Source: Sesamum alatum (Eukaryota > Streptophyta > Magnoliopsida > Lamiales > Pedaliaceae). Taken from it: a stretch of 64,000 nt of DNA. Location of the stretch: positions 28,027,966 through 28,091,965 of the forward strand of contig JACGWO010000001.1 of assembly GCA_034509735.1 (NCBI GenBank). Direction: 5' to 3'. The notes under the pieces are model-generated. The model was not told the origin of the DNA. It did not search any database and worked only from the letters and a program-made list of their open reading frames with translations. The position numbers and the translations under genes are program-made. Of the stretch, positions 1 to 11,496 are shown piece after piece (position 1 is the first letter of the stretch; the number at the start of each line of letters is the position of its first letter).

Positions 1-586
1 TTGCCTCGTATTGGACCAGCATGTTGATCAACTCATGAATAGACTTCTCAAGTCCGTTCATGTTGTAGTTTACAACAAACGGGTCATAGGATGGAGGAAG
101 CGACTAGAGGATCACGTCAATGTACGTGTCATTGTTAAGCCCAGCTTTAAGGTCCTCGAGTTTCTCCACTAGGGAGAGCATCTTGATCCCATGACTCTGT
201 ACAGACGCTCCTTCAGCGAGCTTGGTGCCAAAGAATGCTTTTGTGGCGGCATATCTAATATGCCTATCCGAAACCGCATAAACCTCGTTCATGCGGAGCA
301 TTATGGCGGAGACGTTGTCCAGCCTCTCATACTGCTTCTGGATGTCGTTAGACATCGAAGCCAGTATGATACTGCGTACTTTCCGGTTGTCCTCATGCCA
401 TTTCTCGAACGTCAAACGTTCTTCAGGCGTGGACCCCTTCGGTAAGTCGCTCGGTGGCGGCTCGTCCAAGACGTAGCCTTGGTTCTCGAAACCGAGGACA
501 ATCCTCAGGTTTCTCAGCCAGTCCGAGTAGTTCGTTCCGTTGAATTTGTTAGTCTCAAGAATCATGGTTAACAGGTTCTTAGACAT
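1..586 (-). pseudogene. gag: Copia gag, N-terminal part with one in-frame stop
   Basis: The frame starts with ATG at 586 and reads leftwards as a Copia-type gag polyprotein (UBN2/gag-polypeptide family). It contains the usual N-terminal FNGTNYSDWLRNLR block and a YERLDNVSAIMLRMNEVY segment. A TAG at 104-106 interrupts the frame after 160 residues. The same frame then continues open to the window edge and matches the start of the gag fragment of element B (5972 onwards). A CAG-to-TAG change is the simplest explanation. Gag would package the element RNA into cytoplasmic particles; the zinc knuckle lies beyond the edge. The stop makes this copy probably non-functional, though a single stop could also be a sequencing error. 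Confidence 0.85.
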
Positions 587-2004
587 ATCTACATTAATGA
601 AAATGTAAAGCAGAAATTAACAGATGATGGTAATATTATTGTTCAAGTTGAAGACTTGGTCTTTTAGTCTTTAACCCTCCCACTATTTATACGAAAGTCC
701 GCCACTCTCAAACGGAGTTTCGGGAAACCATTTCCTAGTGGGCTTGGGATCCACAAGCGTAATCTCCATGCCCCGCTTTTACGATTCACATGAAGAAGAC
801 CTTGTGGGAGATATCAAATATCATTCTCATCCAATGAGATTCCCAAGATATTTTGCCTCACCTATTCGCATGGTTTCGAGGACTCCAAGCGAACCATGTT
901 ACTCAGTGTTAGGCCCGACCCATCAACCAAATCATGCCTCAAACTGTCGCCCCCCACGACTCGTGAGACAGGGAAACAACGAGCGCAGTCTTTTTGTTCA
1001 CAACAATGGTGCAGCTTTCCCCTAGTCCAAGTGTGCCACGACTCGTGAGACCACACTTGGGTAGTGGTAGCTTCCTCACCACATTGTTGAGGATGGAAGG
1101 CTCGGACAGATCATAAATACCATTTTGATCCAAGTCCGTTCTGGGCCTAATATTTAATTTGGTCCAACCAAATGAGAGTTTAAGTGTGACCGAGACCTCA
1201 TCACATTATGGTGTTTTAGCATGCATAAATATCCAATATTTAAAGCGATAAATAAAAAAACGCCGCATGCATAAAACACAGCATACCCCTGTTAGGATGA
1301 TCACAAGCCCAACCTATGCGACCCACTGAGCCCGCAGTGAGTCTATGGTCTGTCTAGGGTGGTCCTAAAATATTACAATAATAATAAACCTTGTCATTCC
1401 AATGGGCCTTGAAGTGCTTCTTCTTTCACGCCTTGATGCTCCTCCTTGGGGTCTCCGACTCCAATTGCTTGTTAAAATTGAAACCTCACCAATCCTATCT
1501 ACTCTCATTACAACTGAAAGTAATACATCGGTAATAAAGAAAACAAGCCTTAACATCATGAGGCTGAAAATACGGGAGATGATAGTCCCAAAAACAAGAG
1601 GCACGCAGACCCCACCCAACAGAAAATAAATAATCATACATTCATCCATACATAAGGTCTAGGGCTCTTGTGATCATCCCATGTTGATTCCATCAACTCA
1701 CATAACATAATTATTCCAAATAATCAGGCATAAATAACCAATGGATATTCCAAATACCCAAGTGATGTCCAACATCACAAAAGCATAAATATACAAATAA
1801 TATGCAAAATTCAAATTTTAAATTTAATGGACATTTTAAACAATCCATCCAATGCATGTATTAATCCCAAATTAACTAAGCAAATTTAATTGAAGGAATA
1901 ATCCAATTATTCCAAAATCAAATATGCAAAATTAATATATTTTCAGAATATTGTGCAGAAAATACAAAAAATCAAATTTTTCCGAAAAAAGTCGAAAAAC
2001 GGCA

Positions 2005-2192
2005 CAAAACGGCCCAGCCGCTGTACTGGCCGGCCGGCCGCGCCCACAAGGCAGCGCCCTGCGTGCGCGTGCTCTGTGCCGCTCGCTGGCCCTCGGCCAG
2101 CAGCGGCCGGCTGCGCGCGCGCCTGTGCGCAGCGTCCGCGCGCATGGCACGCGCGCAAGCGCCCGCCTGCGCGCGGCCACTGCCGGCCCGAT
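2005..2192. other. GC-rich island in Copia A leader
   Basis: A stretch of about 190 bp, very rich in G and C with many GCGC and CGGCC motifs, sits inside an otherwise strongly AT-rich leader. It begins and ends abruptly, the right flank being a run of A and T. A shorter, clearly different GC-rich island sits at the matching place in element C (about 62930-63055). The several overlapping open frames across it on both strands are a by-product of the composition. Its role is unknown; RNA structure in the leader is possible. Confidence 0.7.
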
Positions 2193-2444
2193 CAAAAAAA
2201 ATTTTTTTTCTCTTTTTTGTTTTTCAAAAATGTTTCAGCACAATAACAGTAATATTATTCTGAAAATAAGCATGCAATTTTAGATCCAATCTAACAAAAT
2301 TAAGTATGCCAAAAGTCTATTAAATCCAAACAATTGAATCATCATATTATTCATATATTTATGTAATCTAACATGCCAATAAAGCCATTTAAAAGCAAGT
2401 AGATCATGCCAAACACATAGATCTATGCCCCTTACATCGAACCG

Positions 2445-2457
2445 GGCTCTGATACCA
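2445..2457 (-). promoter_or_regulatory. Primer-binding site (initiator Met-tRNA), element A
   Basis: On the minus strand the site reads TGGTATCAGAGCC, complementary to the 3' end of plant initiator methionine tRNA. It lies two bases inside the LTR end, as expected for minus-strand DNA synthesis priming. Confidence 0.93.
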
Positions 2458-2459
2458 CT

Positions 2460-4678
2460 TGAAGGACAAGCGGATCCGCCCGGGAGCGCGAGCGGAAGCG
2501 AGAAAGCGAGAAATTGTGCACAAATTTAAATCTAATTTAAATATGCGAATCCCAAGGGGTGTACCCTTGGGTGCTCAACCGGGCGTTCGATATAGGATGT
2601 GTAAATACTAGAAACATATATTTAAACACATAGGGCATAGATGTATATTAAATCAATCAAAGCGTAATAAACCGTTACCTTTGATTATTTAGCGTATGCT
2701 CCCGGCTACTTGCATTGTTCCTTCTCCGGAATGCTCATGAAATCCAAACGTATGGATTCTCCAAAGGTGATCCACACCACACCGGAAGAAACACACGTTC
2801 TTCTTGCTAGAAAAGAACGGGTTTAAGAAGGAATTGGTTTAAGAGAAGAACACTATGAATTAATGCTCTCTCAAACTTACTTTGTTCTTCTTCTTGATTC
2901 AAAATCAAGTGAAGAACACAAGTGTAAGAGAGGGAGAGATGCCGAGAGTTTGAGAGAGAGGAGTGAATTTTTGTCTTCTCTTTTTCCTAGAAAAAGATGA
3001 ATAATGAATCACTTATGCTTGGTGTTGTATATTCTAATATATATACATAATTAATGTGATTAGTGGAATGTGTCTAGGTTCATCCAATGATGTTTAGATT
3101 CATTCCAATCAATCACCATTAATTCTTCAATAAAGCCTACCAAAATTTTTGGTATGATCAAATCATACCAAAAGGGAAGAGCTTGATTGGAGTTGATTTG
3201 TCTCTTTCCAAAAGAGATAAGTCAACATACCACCTAGCATGAAACATGGCTGATTTTGCTTCCTCCAAGGGAGCATGTCGGCCATGTTTAATTAAGGGAA
3301 GAAGTCCAACTTCTTCCTATTCCAAAATAGGAATTATTTCTCCTCTCGGGTATAATTTAACGGACCGGGTTTTATCGTAATCCAATTACGACGAACCCAA
3401 CATTAAATCCAATTTAATGTCCATTTAAATTATTCATGTTGATCTTTTAATCCAATTAAAAGATCCAACGTCTCAACTTTCCATATTTAATCGAAAATCC
3501 AATTTACCGATTAAACGGAAGCCCGATACAATATCGGTCGGTCCATCCAATGGACTTTCCCTTAAGTAATCCAATTAGTTATTTTATCCTTCGAGATTGA
3601 CTCCAAGTCGATCTCTCAACCTCCTCGGTGATTTGTGTGTGACCCTTTAGGTTCACCCTCAGCTAGACTTGGGCCCGTGTCCCACAAGGGCCCGTTACCA
3701 TGGGTGGCCGTCTAGCAACGGTCCATGGCACTAGAGACTAGGTGAATTGGCGTGAACATTTAGACGCCGATTCCGTACGGGTACGATCCTTCCGTCTACC
3801 GTCTCCCGGCCTTAGTCTAGGGTATAGAATTGGGCATCTGTTCCCATCCTTGACTAGGCATCTATGCTTAATACTCGAGACCACGTATGCTTCATTGCGT
3901 CGACACAGGAAACCATTCCCTGTTCGACCAACCACTGTGGCCACAGCTTCAAACAGCATGAACGTGTCTCCGAGTGCATAGGAGATACCTCTGTCACATA
4001 CTGACAGGGGACGGATCCTCTTCTTGGAATCCACCGTCCTCGCTACACATTCCGACTGCACTGGACAAGGCTTATGATAATCATCTTACAGAATGATTAC
4101 CTCTCGCCAGATCCAAGATACAGCCGTCCTGTGCACGCGACTGCCATGATTCCTCAAGTCTGAGGATTACTCCCGTACTATCAGAACCGGGTAAAATCAA
4201 TCATACCGACCAAGCCTCCAAGGCTTCCATATGATGATCCCCGCGAGTCAGTCCAGTCGGCTCGACCCCAGTCGACCAACCCATCAAGATCGTGTAGGCG
4301 TCCCACACCTGTCGCCGATGAAACACGACACTCATCCAGTGAACACGACTCTTGACGCAAGTCTCAATAGGACTCTCGATGCCCTGTCTCGAGGTCCTCG
4401 ACTTGGAACGTTTCAGACCCAACTCTTAATCAGTTGGTTTCATGATCACCATCCAATGCGTGGCCCAACTGCACGAGTTGTTATCCATGGTCTGTGGGCT
4501 TTGTTGCGATATAAGTTAAACACCGTTTTAACAAATGTGAAATGAGCGCAACAAAGTAAGCACCAGAAGTGATAAATACTCATTTTATTCATCACATAAT
4601 AATATTACATTTATATCGAGTTGTATAATAGGTTACAAATCGCCAAACCTATTGGCTTTCTGGTCACCTATTCTAACA
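2460..4678 (-). repeat. 5' LTR of Copia A (2219 bp)
   Basis: The minus-strand LTR starts TGTTAGAATAGGTGACC at 4678 and ends CTTGTCCTTCA at 2460, with TG/CA termini. The same sequence in the opposite orientation is found at 60469-62661 (2193 bp), differing by small indels and substitutions. A TATA-like run (TATATATATAC on the plus strand, about 3037-3047) lies roughly 600 bp before the LTR end and may be the promoter. The flanking bases outside the LTR are AAACT; the partner target-site copy is outside the window. Confidence 0.92.
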
Positions 4679-5971
4679 AAACTTCATACTTATATCACGG
4701 GTACCTATCTACATAACACCAAACTATAGATTATCCTGAAAGTAGTATCTAACGTCCCCATATCTATAGCAACTGACTAGAGAAGCTTACTCATTTATCC
4801 AAATAGTTTGATGCCAAAATTCCAGTGATTGCAATTGCCTACTCATGTGCATAAGTTCAGTATTTTACATATCAACTGGCACATCATGTTTTGAGAAGGA
4901 AATACCAAAAGCACATGGGAACAGTATGTCTACAGTACACAATTTCAGTATATTGCTATTATTATACTCAGAACATCAAATCATCAATCATCCTCTAAAA
5001 TGCTCCGATACTTTATGATTTAGAGATATTCATAAAATTTCCCTCATTCAGCTCCAACTAACATGCATTAACAACATTTATGGCACAACTATGCAACTGG
5101 ATCTTGAAACTGGCTTAGAATAGATTCAAGCCATGGTGAAACCTCAATATTCCCTCGACCACTTACCTCTGCAACCATTAACAACCCAAATAACCCCAAC
5201 CAAGAAACCTTAGAAACCATACAAACTCATCCCCACACATACATAAACCAAGCATCTAAGAAATATTTGTATATGCATGTACCCACATGGGAGATCTGAC
5301 GGGTTCATTGGGGGAAACATTGCAAACAACAGAGAGAACTGGAGGAGGCAAGGAGGCGGATCGCCCTTTGCTCTATTCTTCATTTTTTGAGGTGGGTTCA
5401 TGTTATATTTTAGTAAGCACTTCTCTTCTCTCTCTCTCTCTCCTCCCCTCCCTCCCCCCCCCCCCCCTCCCCGGCGCTCTTCTCGGCTTACTTTACTCTA
5501 TTTTTTGGGTGAGAAGTAAACAGAGGAAAGGAGTTCAGAAGGGGGACTCCAAATTCAAGTGTGCCCATAGCGAGGTCATTATTATGTGTTTTCCAAGTCC
5601 AAAGAGAAATTACAGTTAAATGGCAAGCACGGCCTTTGCCATGTGATAGAGAATACTTTGAATAGATGAACTATATAGTTCTTTTGACGGGACGAAAGAA
5701 ATTGTCAATCCATACTTTTCTCCGTCAAGTATAATTGTTTTGCAGGGATACTTGCTAAAGTCTCAAAAAGGTACCTATATAATAAACAAACATAATCATA
5801 TCCTATAACTTCAAGATATAGAAACTTGATTATCATCTGAAAAAAAACTAGTACAAGTTACGAACCCATGCATAAACTATACCTCCAAGATGCAGTGACC
5901 TCTGGTGCCAGCATTCTCTCATGTTTCAAACATTATTGTGTACTCCTCCCTGATAAATCCTTAACTATAAC
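4679..5971. other. Unassigned spacer with (TC)n and poly-C tract
   Basis: No convincing gene or element. A TC-rich microsatellite (about 5428-5450) followed by a C-rich run (about 5453-5472) is the only clear structure. The frames that cross it show no recognisable domain. The segment ends abruptly where the gag fragment of Copia B begins. Confidence 0.6.
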
Positions 5972-6535
5972 ATGAACGCACTTGAGAAGGGCATTCATGA
6001 GTTGATCAATATGTTGGTGCAATACGAGGCAACAACCAGAAAGTCCACGCCTTCGGTATTGTTTGGAGGTGCTTCAACTTCCAAGATGAAAGGCAAGGGT
6101 GCCGGACGTTGGAAAAGGAAGAAAGGGAAGGGAAAAGCCGTCAAAGCAGCTACGAACACTAAGAGTGTTCCCATTGCCGAAGAGGGAAAAGGCAAAGGAA
6201 AGGGAAAGGTTGTCTCCAAGCAACAGTCGAGGGCATATGACATATGTATCAATTTCCGTGAGAAAGGGCATTGGAAGAGAGAGTGCCCCAAACTCCTCTC
6301 GAACCAAGGTATATTTGTGACTGAGGTTAATATGGTCACTAATTCTACCTCTTGGGTATTAGATACCGGTTGTGGAGCTCACATTTGCAATGATTTGCAG
6401 CTGCTGAAAAAAAGCAGAAAACTAGGTAGCGGGGATAGGATCCTGAAGCTTGGGAATGGCAAGGCCATCTCGGCAGAAGCAGTAGGATCCGCCACTCTAG
6501 TAGTTAGTGATCGTATTAGTATAGAATTAGAGTAA
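5972..6535 (+). pseudogene. gag-pol: Copia B gag C-terminus and protease
   Basis: The gag C-terminal part carries a lysine/glycine-rich basic tract and then the nucleocapsid zinc knuckle. The knuckle has Phe where the second Cys of CX2CX4HX4C should be (CINFREKGHWKREC), so it should not bind zinc normally. The aspartic protease follows, with WVLDTGCGAHICN and its catalytic DTG. A TAA at 6533-6535 ends the frame, but the same frame resumes at once as the pre-integrase region. The ATG at 5972 is internal to gag, not a real start. The basic tract and knuckle would bind RNA, and the protease would cleave the polyprotein in the particle. Confidence 0.9.
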
Positions 6536-6553
6536 GTTTATTATGTACCTAGT

Positions 6554-7246
6554 ATGATTAAAAACATCATTTCCATTCCATTGTTAGACAATAGTGGTTA
6601 TGAGTTTATGATCAATAAAAATTACTTTTATTTGATGAGGTGTGGAATTGCTCATCTACTTGGTACACTTAATAATGGGCTCTATATCTTGCAACAAACG
6701 AACTTCGTTCTTAATGCTCAACACAAACGTAAAATAGATAATAACGGGAACGCACGATTATGGCACGCTAGGCTAGGTCACATATCCCAAGACAGGATGA
6801 AAAGATTGGTAGACTCAAAGAACCTAGAGGTAGGGGGCTTGAGTGAGCTACCAACTTGTGAATCTTGTCTAAGAGGAAAAATGACCAAGAAGCCCTTTGT
6901 AGGACAAAGCAGGCTTGCCACAGGTCTGTTGGACTTGGTCCATACAGACGTATGTGGACCACTAAGGACGCAGGCCCGAGGTAGATTCTCCTACTTCATA
7001 ACCTTCACCGATGATCATTCACGGTATGGTTATGTATACCTGATGAGGTACAAGTCTGAAGCTCTTGAGAGATTTAAAGAATTCAGACTTGAAGTGGAGA
7101 ACCAAACCAACTGCAAAATTAAAGTCCTACGGTCAGACCAAGGCGGAGAATACCTTAGTACCGAGTTCCTTAATTATTTAAAAAAAAAATGGTATAATTT
7201 CAGAATGGACACCTCCCGGGACACCACAGTTAAATGGTGTCTCTGA
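6554..7246 (+). pseudogene. pol: Copia B integrase, N-terminal and core part
   Basis: This frame holds the GAG pre-integrase HHCC region (LWHARLGHISQDRMKRL, then CESCLRGKM) and the start of the rve integrase core (DLVHTDVCGPL ... FITFTDDHSRYGYVYLM ... LRSDQGGEYLS), with two catalytic acidic residues visible. It is in the same frame as the preceding gag-protease segment, separated only by a stop. A run of A at about 7179-7188 breaks the frame: what follows up to 7246 is a wrong-frame tail. The coding sense resumes in other frames, with a further out-of-frame stretch near 7270-7345. Integrase would insert the cDNA copy in the nucleus; this copy cannot be made intact. Confidence 0.92.
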
Positions 7247-7265
7247 AAGGAAGAATCGAACCCTA

Positions 7266-7982
7266 TTGGATGGTTCGATCCATGATGAGTTTTACCAAAT
7301 TGCCCTTGTCCTTTTGGGGCTACGCATTGGAAACAGCAGCAAGTTGTTAAATTTGGCGCCAACCAGTGTATTGACCCAAACGCCATATGAAATATGGCAC
7401 GGCAAGCCTGCGTCCTACAACTACTTGAAAGTGTGGGGTAGCCCCGCATACGTCAAGAGGTTAGTGGGAGATAAGCTACAATCCAGGTCTAGCTTATGCA
7501 GGTTCGTTGGATACCCTAAAGAAACTGTAGGTTATTACTTTTATGACCCCTTGGAACAAAAGGTGGTTGTTTCAAGGGACGCAGTATTCTTGGAACAAGG
7601 CTTTCCAGAGGATATCCAACCTAATGAACTGATCCTTGAGGAATCAAGTGATAGAAATCAGTCATCAGAGGTAGCCGCGGATTCCTCACTTAGAGGATTC
7701 AGGATAGATACCCGAAGGGTTGACCAACCTCGAGAAGTCCAGCATGCTAGGCATGAAGGACAGCTTCAGGAAAGGCCAGCCCCGGTACCTGAACCGCCAG
7801 CTCCTATACAGTCAGCGCCCACAGTCACAACTGACGTTCCCGTTCTCCGTAGGTCAACTAGAGAGTCCAGACCTCCAGTGAGATATGGCTTTCTAAATGG
7901 ACCGGTCTACTGGATAACGATCCTAAGACATACGGAGAAGCGATGTCTGATATCGACTCCGGGAAATGGCTTGAGGCCATGA
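7266..7982 (+). pseudogene. pol: Copia B integrase C-terminal region
   Basis: From about 7345 the frame shows the conserved Copia integrase end (LLNLAPTSVLTQTPYEIWHGK ending in the TPYEIWHGKP motif, then WGSPAYVKRLVGDKL and a CRFVGYPKETVGYYFYDP block) and a variable proline-rich linker, ending in the LRRSTRESRPPVRYGF motif that precedes reverse transcriptase. The first 25 residues of this open frame are a wrong-frame read. After about 7900 the frame is again lost and the reverse transcriptase starts in a different frame at 7943. The linker marks the junction between integrase and reverse transcriptase. Confidence 0.88.
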
Positions 7983-8788
7983 AAATCGAAATGGACTCCA
8001 TGAGCGAGAACCAAGTCTTGAGACTTGTAGACCCACCGAAAGGTGTTAAGCCAGTTGGTTGTAAGTGGGTCTATAAGCGCAAACTTGGCGTTGATGGAGA
8101 AGTCACAACTTTTAAGGCTAGGCTAGTAGCTAAAGGGTACACTTAACGACCCGGGGTCGATTTTGAGGACACCTACTCGCCGGTAGCCATGGCTAAATCT
8201 ATTCAGATCCTGCTCGCCATAGCAGCATGGTATGACTATGAGATATGGCAGATGGACGTGAAAACGGCCTTCCTCAATGGTTTCGTTGAGGGTGAGATCT
8301 ATATGGATCAGCCGGAGGGTTTCACGGTCACTGGAGAAGAACAGAGGGTCTGTCGTCTCTAGAAGTCTATCTATGACCTCAAACAAGCATCCCGAAGTTG
8401 GAACATTCGCTTTGATGAAGTGATACGGGGTTATGACTTCATCAAAAATGAATTCGACCCTTGTGTATACAAGAAGGTCAGTGGGAGCTCTATAGTGTTC
8501 CTAATGCTTTATGTGGATGACATTCTACTCATAGGTAATGATGTTAGAATGTTGGGTGACACAAAAGTATGGTTATCGACCCAGTTTTCCATGAAGGATT
8601 TGGGTGAAGCCTCCTACATCCTAGGCATCCAGATTGTCAGGGACAGATCTAAAAGGATGTTAAGGCTCACCCAAATCTCGTATACGGAGAAAGTCCTAAA
8701 GAGATATCGAATGGGAAACTCCAAACGAGGATTCCTTCCCATGAGGCATGGGATCAAGTTATCCAAGAAACAAATCCCCGTAGACTGA
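7943..8788 (+). pseudogene. pol: Copia B reverse transcriptase (RVT_2)
   Basis: One reading frame gives a Copia reverse transcriptase: W-L-E-A-M near the start, VGCKWVYKRKLGVDGEV, ARLVAKGYT, then after a stop DTYSPVAM and QMDVKTAFLNG, then after another stop IYDLKQASRSWN and the catalytic LYVDDILLIGN at about 8507-8540. In-frame stops are TAA at 8144-8146 and TAG at about 8360-8362. A frameshift follows 8788, near the conserved P-V-D segment. The enzyme would copy the element RNA to cDNA. All key motifs can be seen, so this copy decayed mainly by point changes. Confidence 0.92.
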
Positions 8789-8804
8789 TGAGGAACTTGA
8801 AAGG

Positions 8805-9486
8805 ATGAAAGTCATCCCCTATGCTTCTGCCGTAGGTAGCATCCAATATGCGGTCCACTGCACCAGACCTGACATTGCTTACGCTTTGAGTTTAACAAGC
8901 AGATATCAGTCTTGTGCAGGAGAGGCATATTGGAATGCTGTTAAGGACATCCTTAAGTACCTGAGGAGGACTAAGGAAATGTTCTTAGTCTATGGCAATG
9001 GAGAACTGATCCTGGAAGGCTTTACCCGCACTGGATGACGATGATGCCAAGCCTCAATCGGGTTATGTATTCAGACTCAATGGAGGAGCAGTAGCTTGGA
9101 AAAGTTCCAAGCAAGCAACCACTGCTGATTCCACCACTGAGGCCGAATACATAGCAGCTTCAGAAGCTGCCAAGGAAGCGGTTTGGATGAGAAACTACAT
9201 CCAAGAGTTGGGTGTGGTGCCTAGCATCGCCGAGCCTGTTGTCATATTTTGTGATAACAATGGAGCAATAGCGCAAGCAAAGGAACCGAGATCTCATCAC
9301 CGTTCCAAACACATTCTTAGACGCTACCATCTTCTAAGAGAAATGGTAGGAAGAGGTGACGTTCGGATGGACCGAGTCAACTCAGCAGACAACACAACAA
9401 ATCCGCTGACAAAGCCTATGTCGCAAAGCGCTCATACGCAACATCTTGAGAAGATGGGGATTAGACATATGGGCGATTGGCTTTAA
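8805..9486 (+). pseudogene. pol: Copia B RT thumb and RNase H
   Basis: The first frame (to about 9038) encodes the region after the RT palm, with PYASAVGSIQYAVHCTRPDI and YLRRTKEMFLVYG. A break with some loss at about 9025-9045 removes the first acidic motif of RNase H. The next frame gives [35 protein letters not shown] (the conserved Glu) and [14 protein letters not shown] (the conserved Asp), ending with HMGDWL and TAA at 9484-9486. RNase H removes the RNA strand during cDNA synthesis. The stop is followed within 20 bp by the polypurine tract and LTR, as expected at the pol end. Confidence 0.9.
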
Positions 9487-9491
9487 AGGTC

Positions 9492-9500
9492 AAGTGGAGA
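9492..9500 (+). promoter_or_regulatory. Polypurine tract of Copia B
   Basis: The purine-rich AAGTGGAGA lies one base before the 3' LTR and just after the pol stop codon; it would prime plus-strand DNA synthesis. Confidence 0.8.
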
Positions 9501-9501
9501 T

Positions 9502-11496
9502 TGTTAGAATAGGTGACCATGTAGCCAATCTTGGCAGGCGAAATGTAACCTATGTCTAGACAATTTCAAGGATTTGATAAATTATTAATGAATAAGAAGT
9601 GATATTCATTTGGCATTATTTTGTTTATGTTCACTTTATCTGCTTTATATATCTGTTCATTACACAAACAAAGCCCATGGACTGAAAACGTATTTCGGGG
9701 ACTGGGACTGTGCTTGGAGGTAGGTCCATGAAATTAGTCCTGCCAAATCAGTCCGGAAATCTCAAAGTCAAGGAATCTCAAAAATGGGTACCGAGATTCC
9801 CCTTGAGACTTGCACTAAGCATCTGCTGTCGTATTTCATCGATGGGTGGCCAAGGTCGTCTAAGCAGTGTTAGTGGGTTAGCCTGCTAGGGAGCAGCTGA
9901 CTGAGGTGACTCGCGGGAACCGTCTTACGGAGGACCTTGAGTAGGGTCAGCTAGATATGACGTGTGTGCCCGGTTCCAACAGTACAGGTCAAGTCCTTTG
10001 ACTTGAGGAACTGCTGAGTTTACCTGTATACTAGGGTTGTATCTTAGATATGGTGAGAGATGACCAAGAAGTACTTGAGTAGTCATAAGCCATGTCTAGT
10101 GCAGCTCCGATGTACAAAGTGACAGTAGTTTCCAAGAAAGGATCTGTCTCCTGTCAAAAGGCATTGACAGTTGAGTCTCACAAATGCTCTGTGTCTTGTC
10201 CCAAAAATCTGTAGCCACAGTAACTGAACAGAAGGGAAGGTTTCCCTTGCGGCGTTTAGTAAATGACAGACCGACACTTAGGTCCAAAATGGGTACCTGC
10301 ATTTTCCGTGCCCTAGACCCTAAGTGGTGAGTCCGTAGACAGAAGGACAAGTGTACTGTTAGAGCCTAAATGTTCATCCCCTCAAATTCACCTAATCTCT
10401 AATGCCATGGACCGTTGCTAGATGGCCACCCATGGTAACGGGCGGATTCTAGGAATCTGACCAAGTCTAGCTGAAAGGTGAACCTAAAGAGTTACACACA
10501 ATCCGCACACATAAAGTATTTCATTTAGAATTAAATATTTGGAGAAATGGAATGATTAAATTGGATATAATCGGGTCCTTAATTTTCTTGGAAAGAATTA
10601 ATTCCTTTTATTGGATAAAAGGGATTTATCTAATAAATTAGATTTATTAGAAAATTAATTTAATGGGCTTAGAATAAATATTTATATTTAATATATTTGT
10701 TTATTGCTCTTTGGAATATTTAAATAGGTTTCAAATATTCCATTAAATTAAATTAATGGTTGAGATTAAAAGGAGAGATGGATGACTAGGATTAATTTGA
10801 CTAGGTCAAATTACTACTTTGACTAGGACTTTGACTAGGTCAAAATCCTAGTCAAATTAGTCTTTTAGAGTTGGAGTTTGAAGAGGATTAAACTCCTCCT
10901 CTATATAAACTCCTAGCCCTTCACCTTTAAAGAGATGATGAATCTTCAACACACACACACACACACTAGAATTCGTGTGCCCCTCTCCCTCTCTCTCGTC
11001 CGCCTCTCTCCTCTCTCTCTCCAAGAAATACTCCTTGTTCTTTTGTGTTAACAATTGAACATAAGGAGGATTAATCCCGTTAAACAATAACGTGTGATTG
11101 ATCCGTCCTCTCCAAATAAAATATTGTTCGTTCGCTAGCACGACGTACAAGATACGTGGGCGGATTGCGTGTCACAATTTAGAGGATCTCATATACGAGA
11201 TTTTGGAGCAAATTGGGGAACAACGCGAGTACCGGTTAGAAGAGGAGAAAGACGAACCGGTAGGTCTCTTTTACGTTTTCGTCCTCTTCTATTTTTTTAA
11301 TCCTATGGCCTCCATGATTGCATGTATGTTTTAATTCATGAGGTACACCGAACGCCCGGGAAATTCAAGGGTACACCCCTTGAACGTGTTTTAATTTTAT
11401 ACGAATAATGCATGTTTAAATTTTGCAATTTAAATTTATATCGCGCTTTCACATTCGCGCTATTTCCCGGGATGATCCACACGCGCGCCTTTCTCA
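9502..11496 (+). repeat. 3' LTR of Copia B (about 1995 bp)
   Basis: The LTR starts TGTTAGAATAGGTGACC, as in A and C, and ends CGCCTTTCTCA. Blocks such as GGTGACC, CTAATCTCTAATGCCATGG and GAACGCCCGGG are shared with the A and C LTRs, but the rest is strongly diverged. A CA repeat lies at about 10952-10967. The right end is set by alignment to the C LTR and could be off by a few bases. Confidence 0.85.
10901..10910 (+). promoter_or_regulatory. TATA box in Copia B LTR
   Basis: CTATATAAAC follows a TC-rich stretch, about 590 bp before the LTR end. It is a textbook plant TATA element at a position suited to start the genomic RNA. Confidence 0.6.

Larger units (their letters stand above)
1..4678 (-). 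mobile_element. Copia LTR retrotransposon A, 5' part
   Basis: Read on the minus strand this gives, in order, a 2.2-kb LTR (4678 to 2460), a 2-nt spacer, a Met-tRNA primer-binding site, a leader of about 1.87 kb, and the start of a Copia gag gene that continues past position 1. The order, the TG...CA LTR ends and the primer site show a 5' half of a Ty1/Copia element. The rest lies outside the window, so its integrity cannot be judged. Its LTR and leader are closely matched, in opposite orientation, by element C at the right end of the window. The long leader and long LTRs are notable for Copia. I infer the family but not the exact lineage. Confidence 0.9.
5972..11496 (+). mobile_element. Copia LTR retrotransposon B, 5'-truncated and decayed
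   Basis: Reading plus, the element begins abruptly inside gag, then shows protease, integrase, reverse transcriptase and RNase H in the Copia order, a polypurine tract and a complete 3' LTR. The 5' LTR, leader and first half of gag are missing. The break falls in the gag region shared with element A: its first 60 bp match window positions 1-61 on the other strand. In-frame stops and frameshifts in every domain show a long-inactive copy. Its LTR is much more diverged from those of A and C than its internal region looks to be from A. Confidence 0.93.

Noticed and set aside
1932..2283. Arg/Ala/Pro-rich open frames in the GC-rich leader island
   Set aside because: Overlapping frames on both strands, composition-driven; not conserved in element C.
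3738..4545. Open frames within the LTR of Copia A (and 60619-61396 in C)
   Set aside because: They lie within an LTR, on both strands, and show no domain; their presence in A and C follows from LTR homology.
5287..5619. Possible small protein in the spacer
   Set aside because: It crosses a TC microsatellite and C-run and shows no recognisable domain.
1..11496. Copia A and B as one element split by an inversion
   Set aside because: The head-to-head order would fit, but gag sequence of about 60 bp is present in both (1-61 and 5972-6031), and the two LTRs are far too diverged to be from one insertion.
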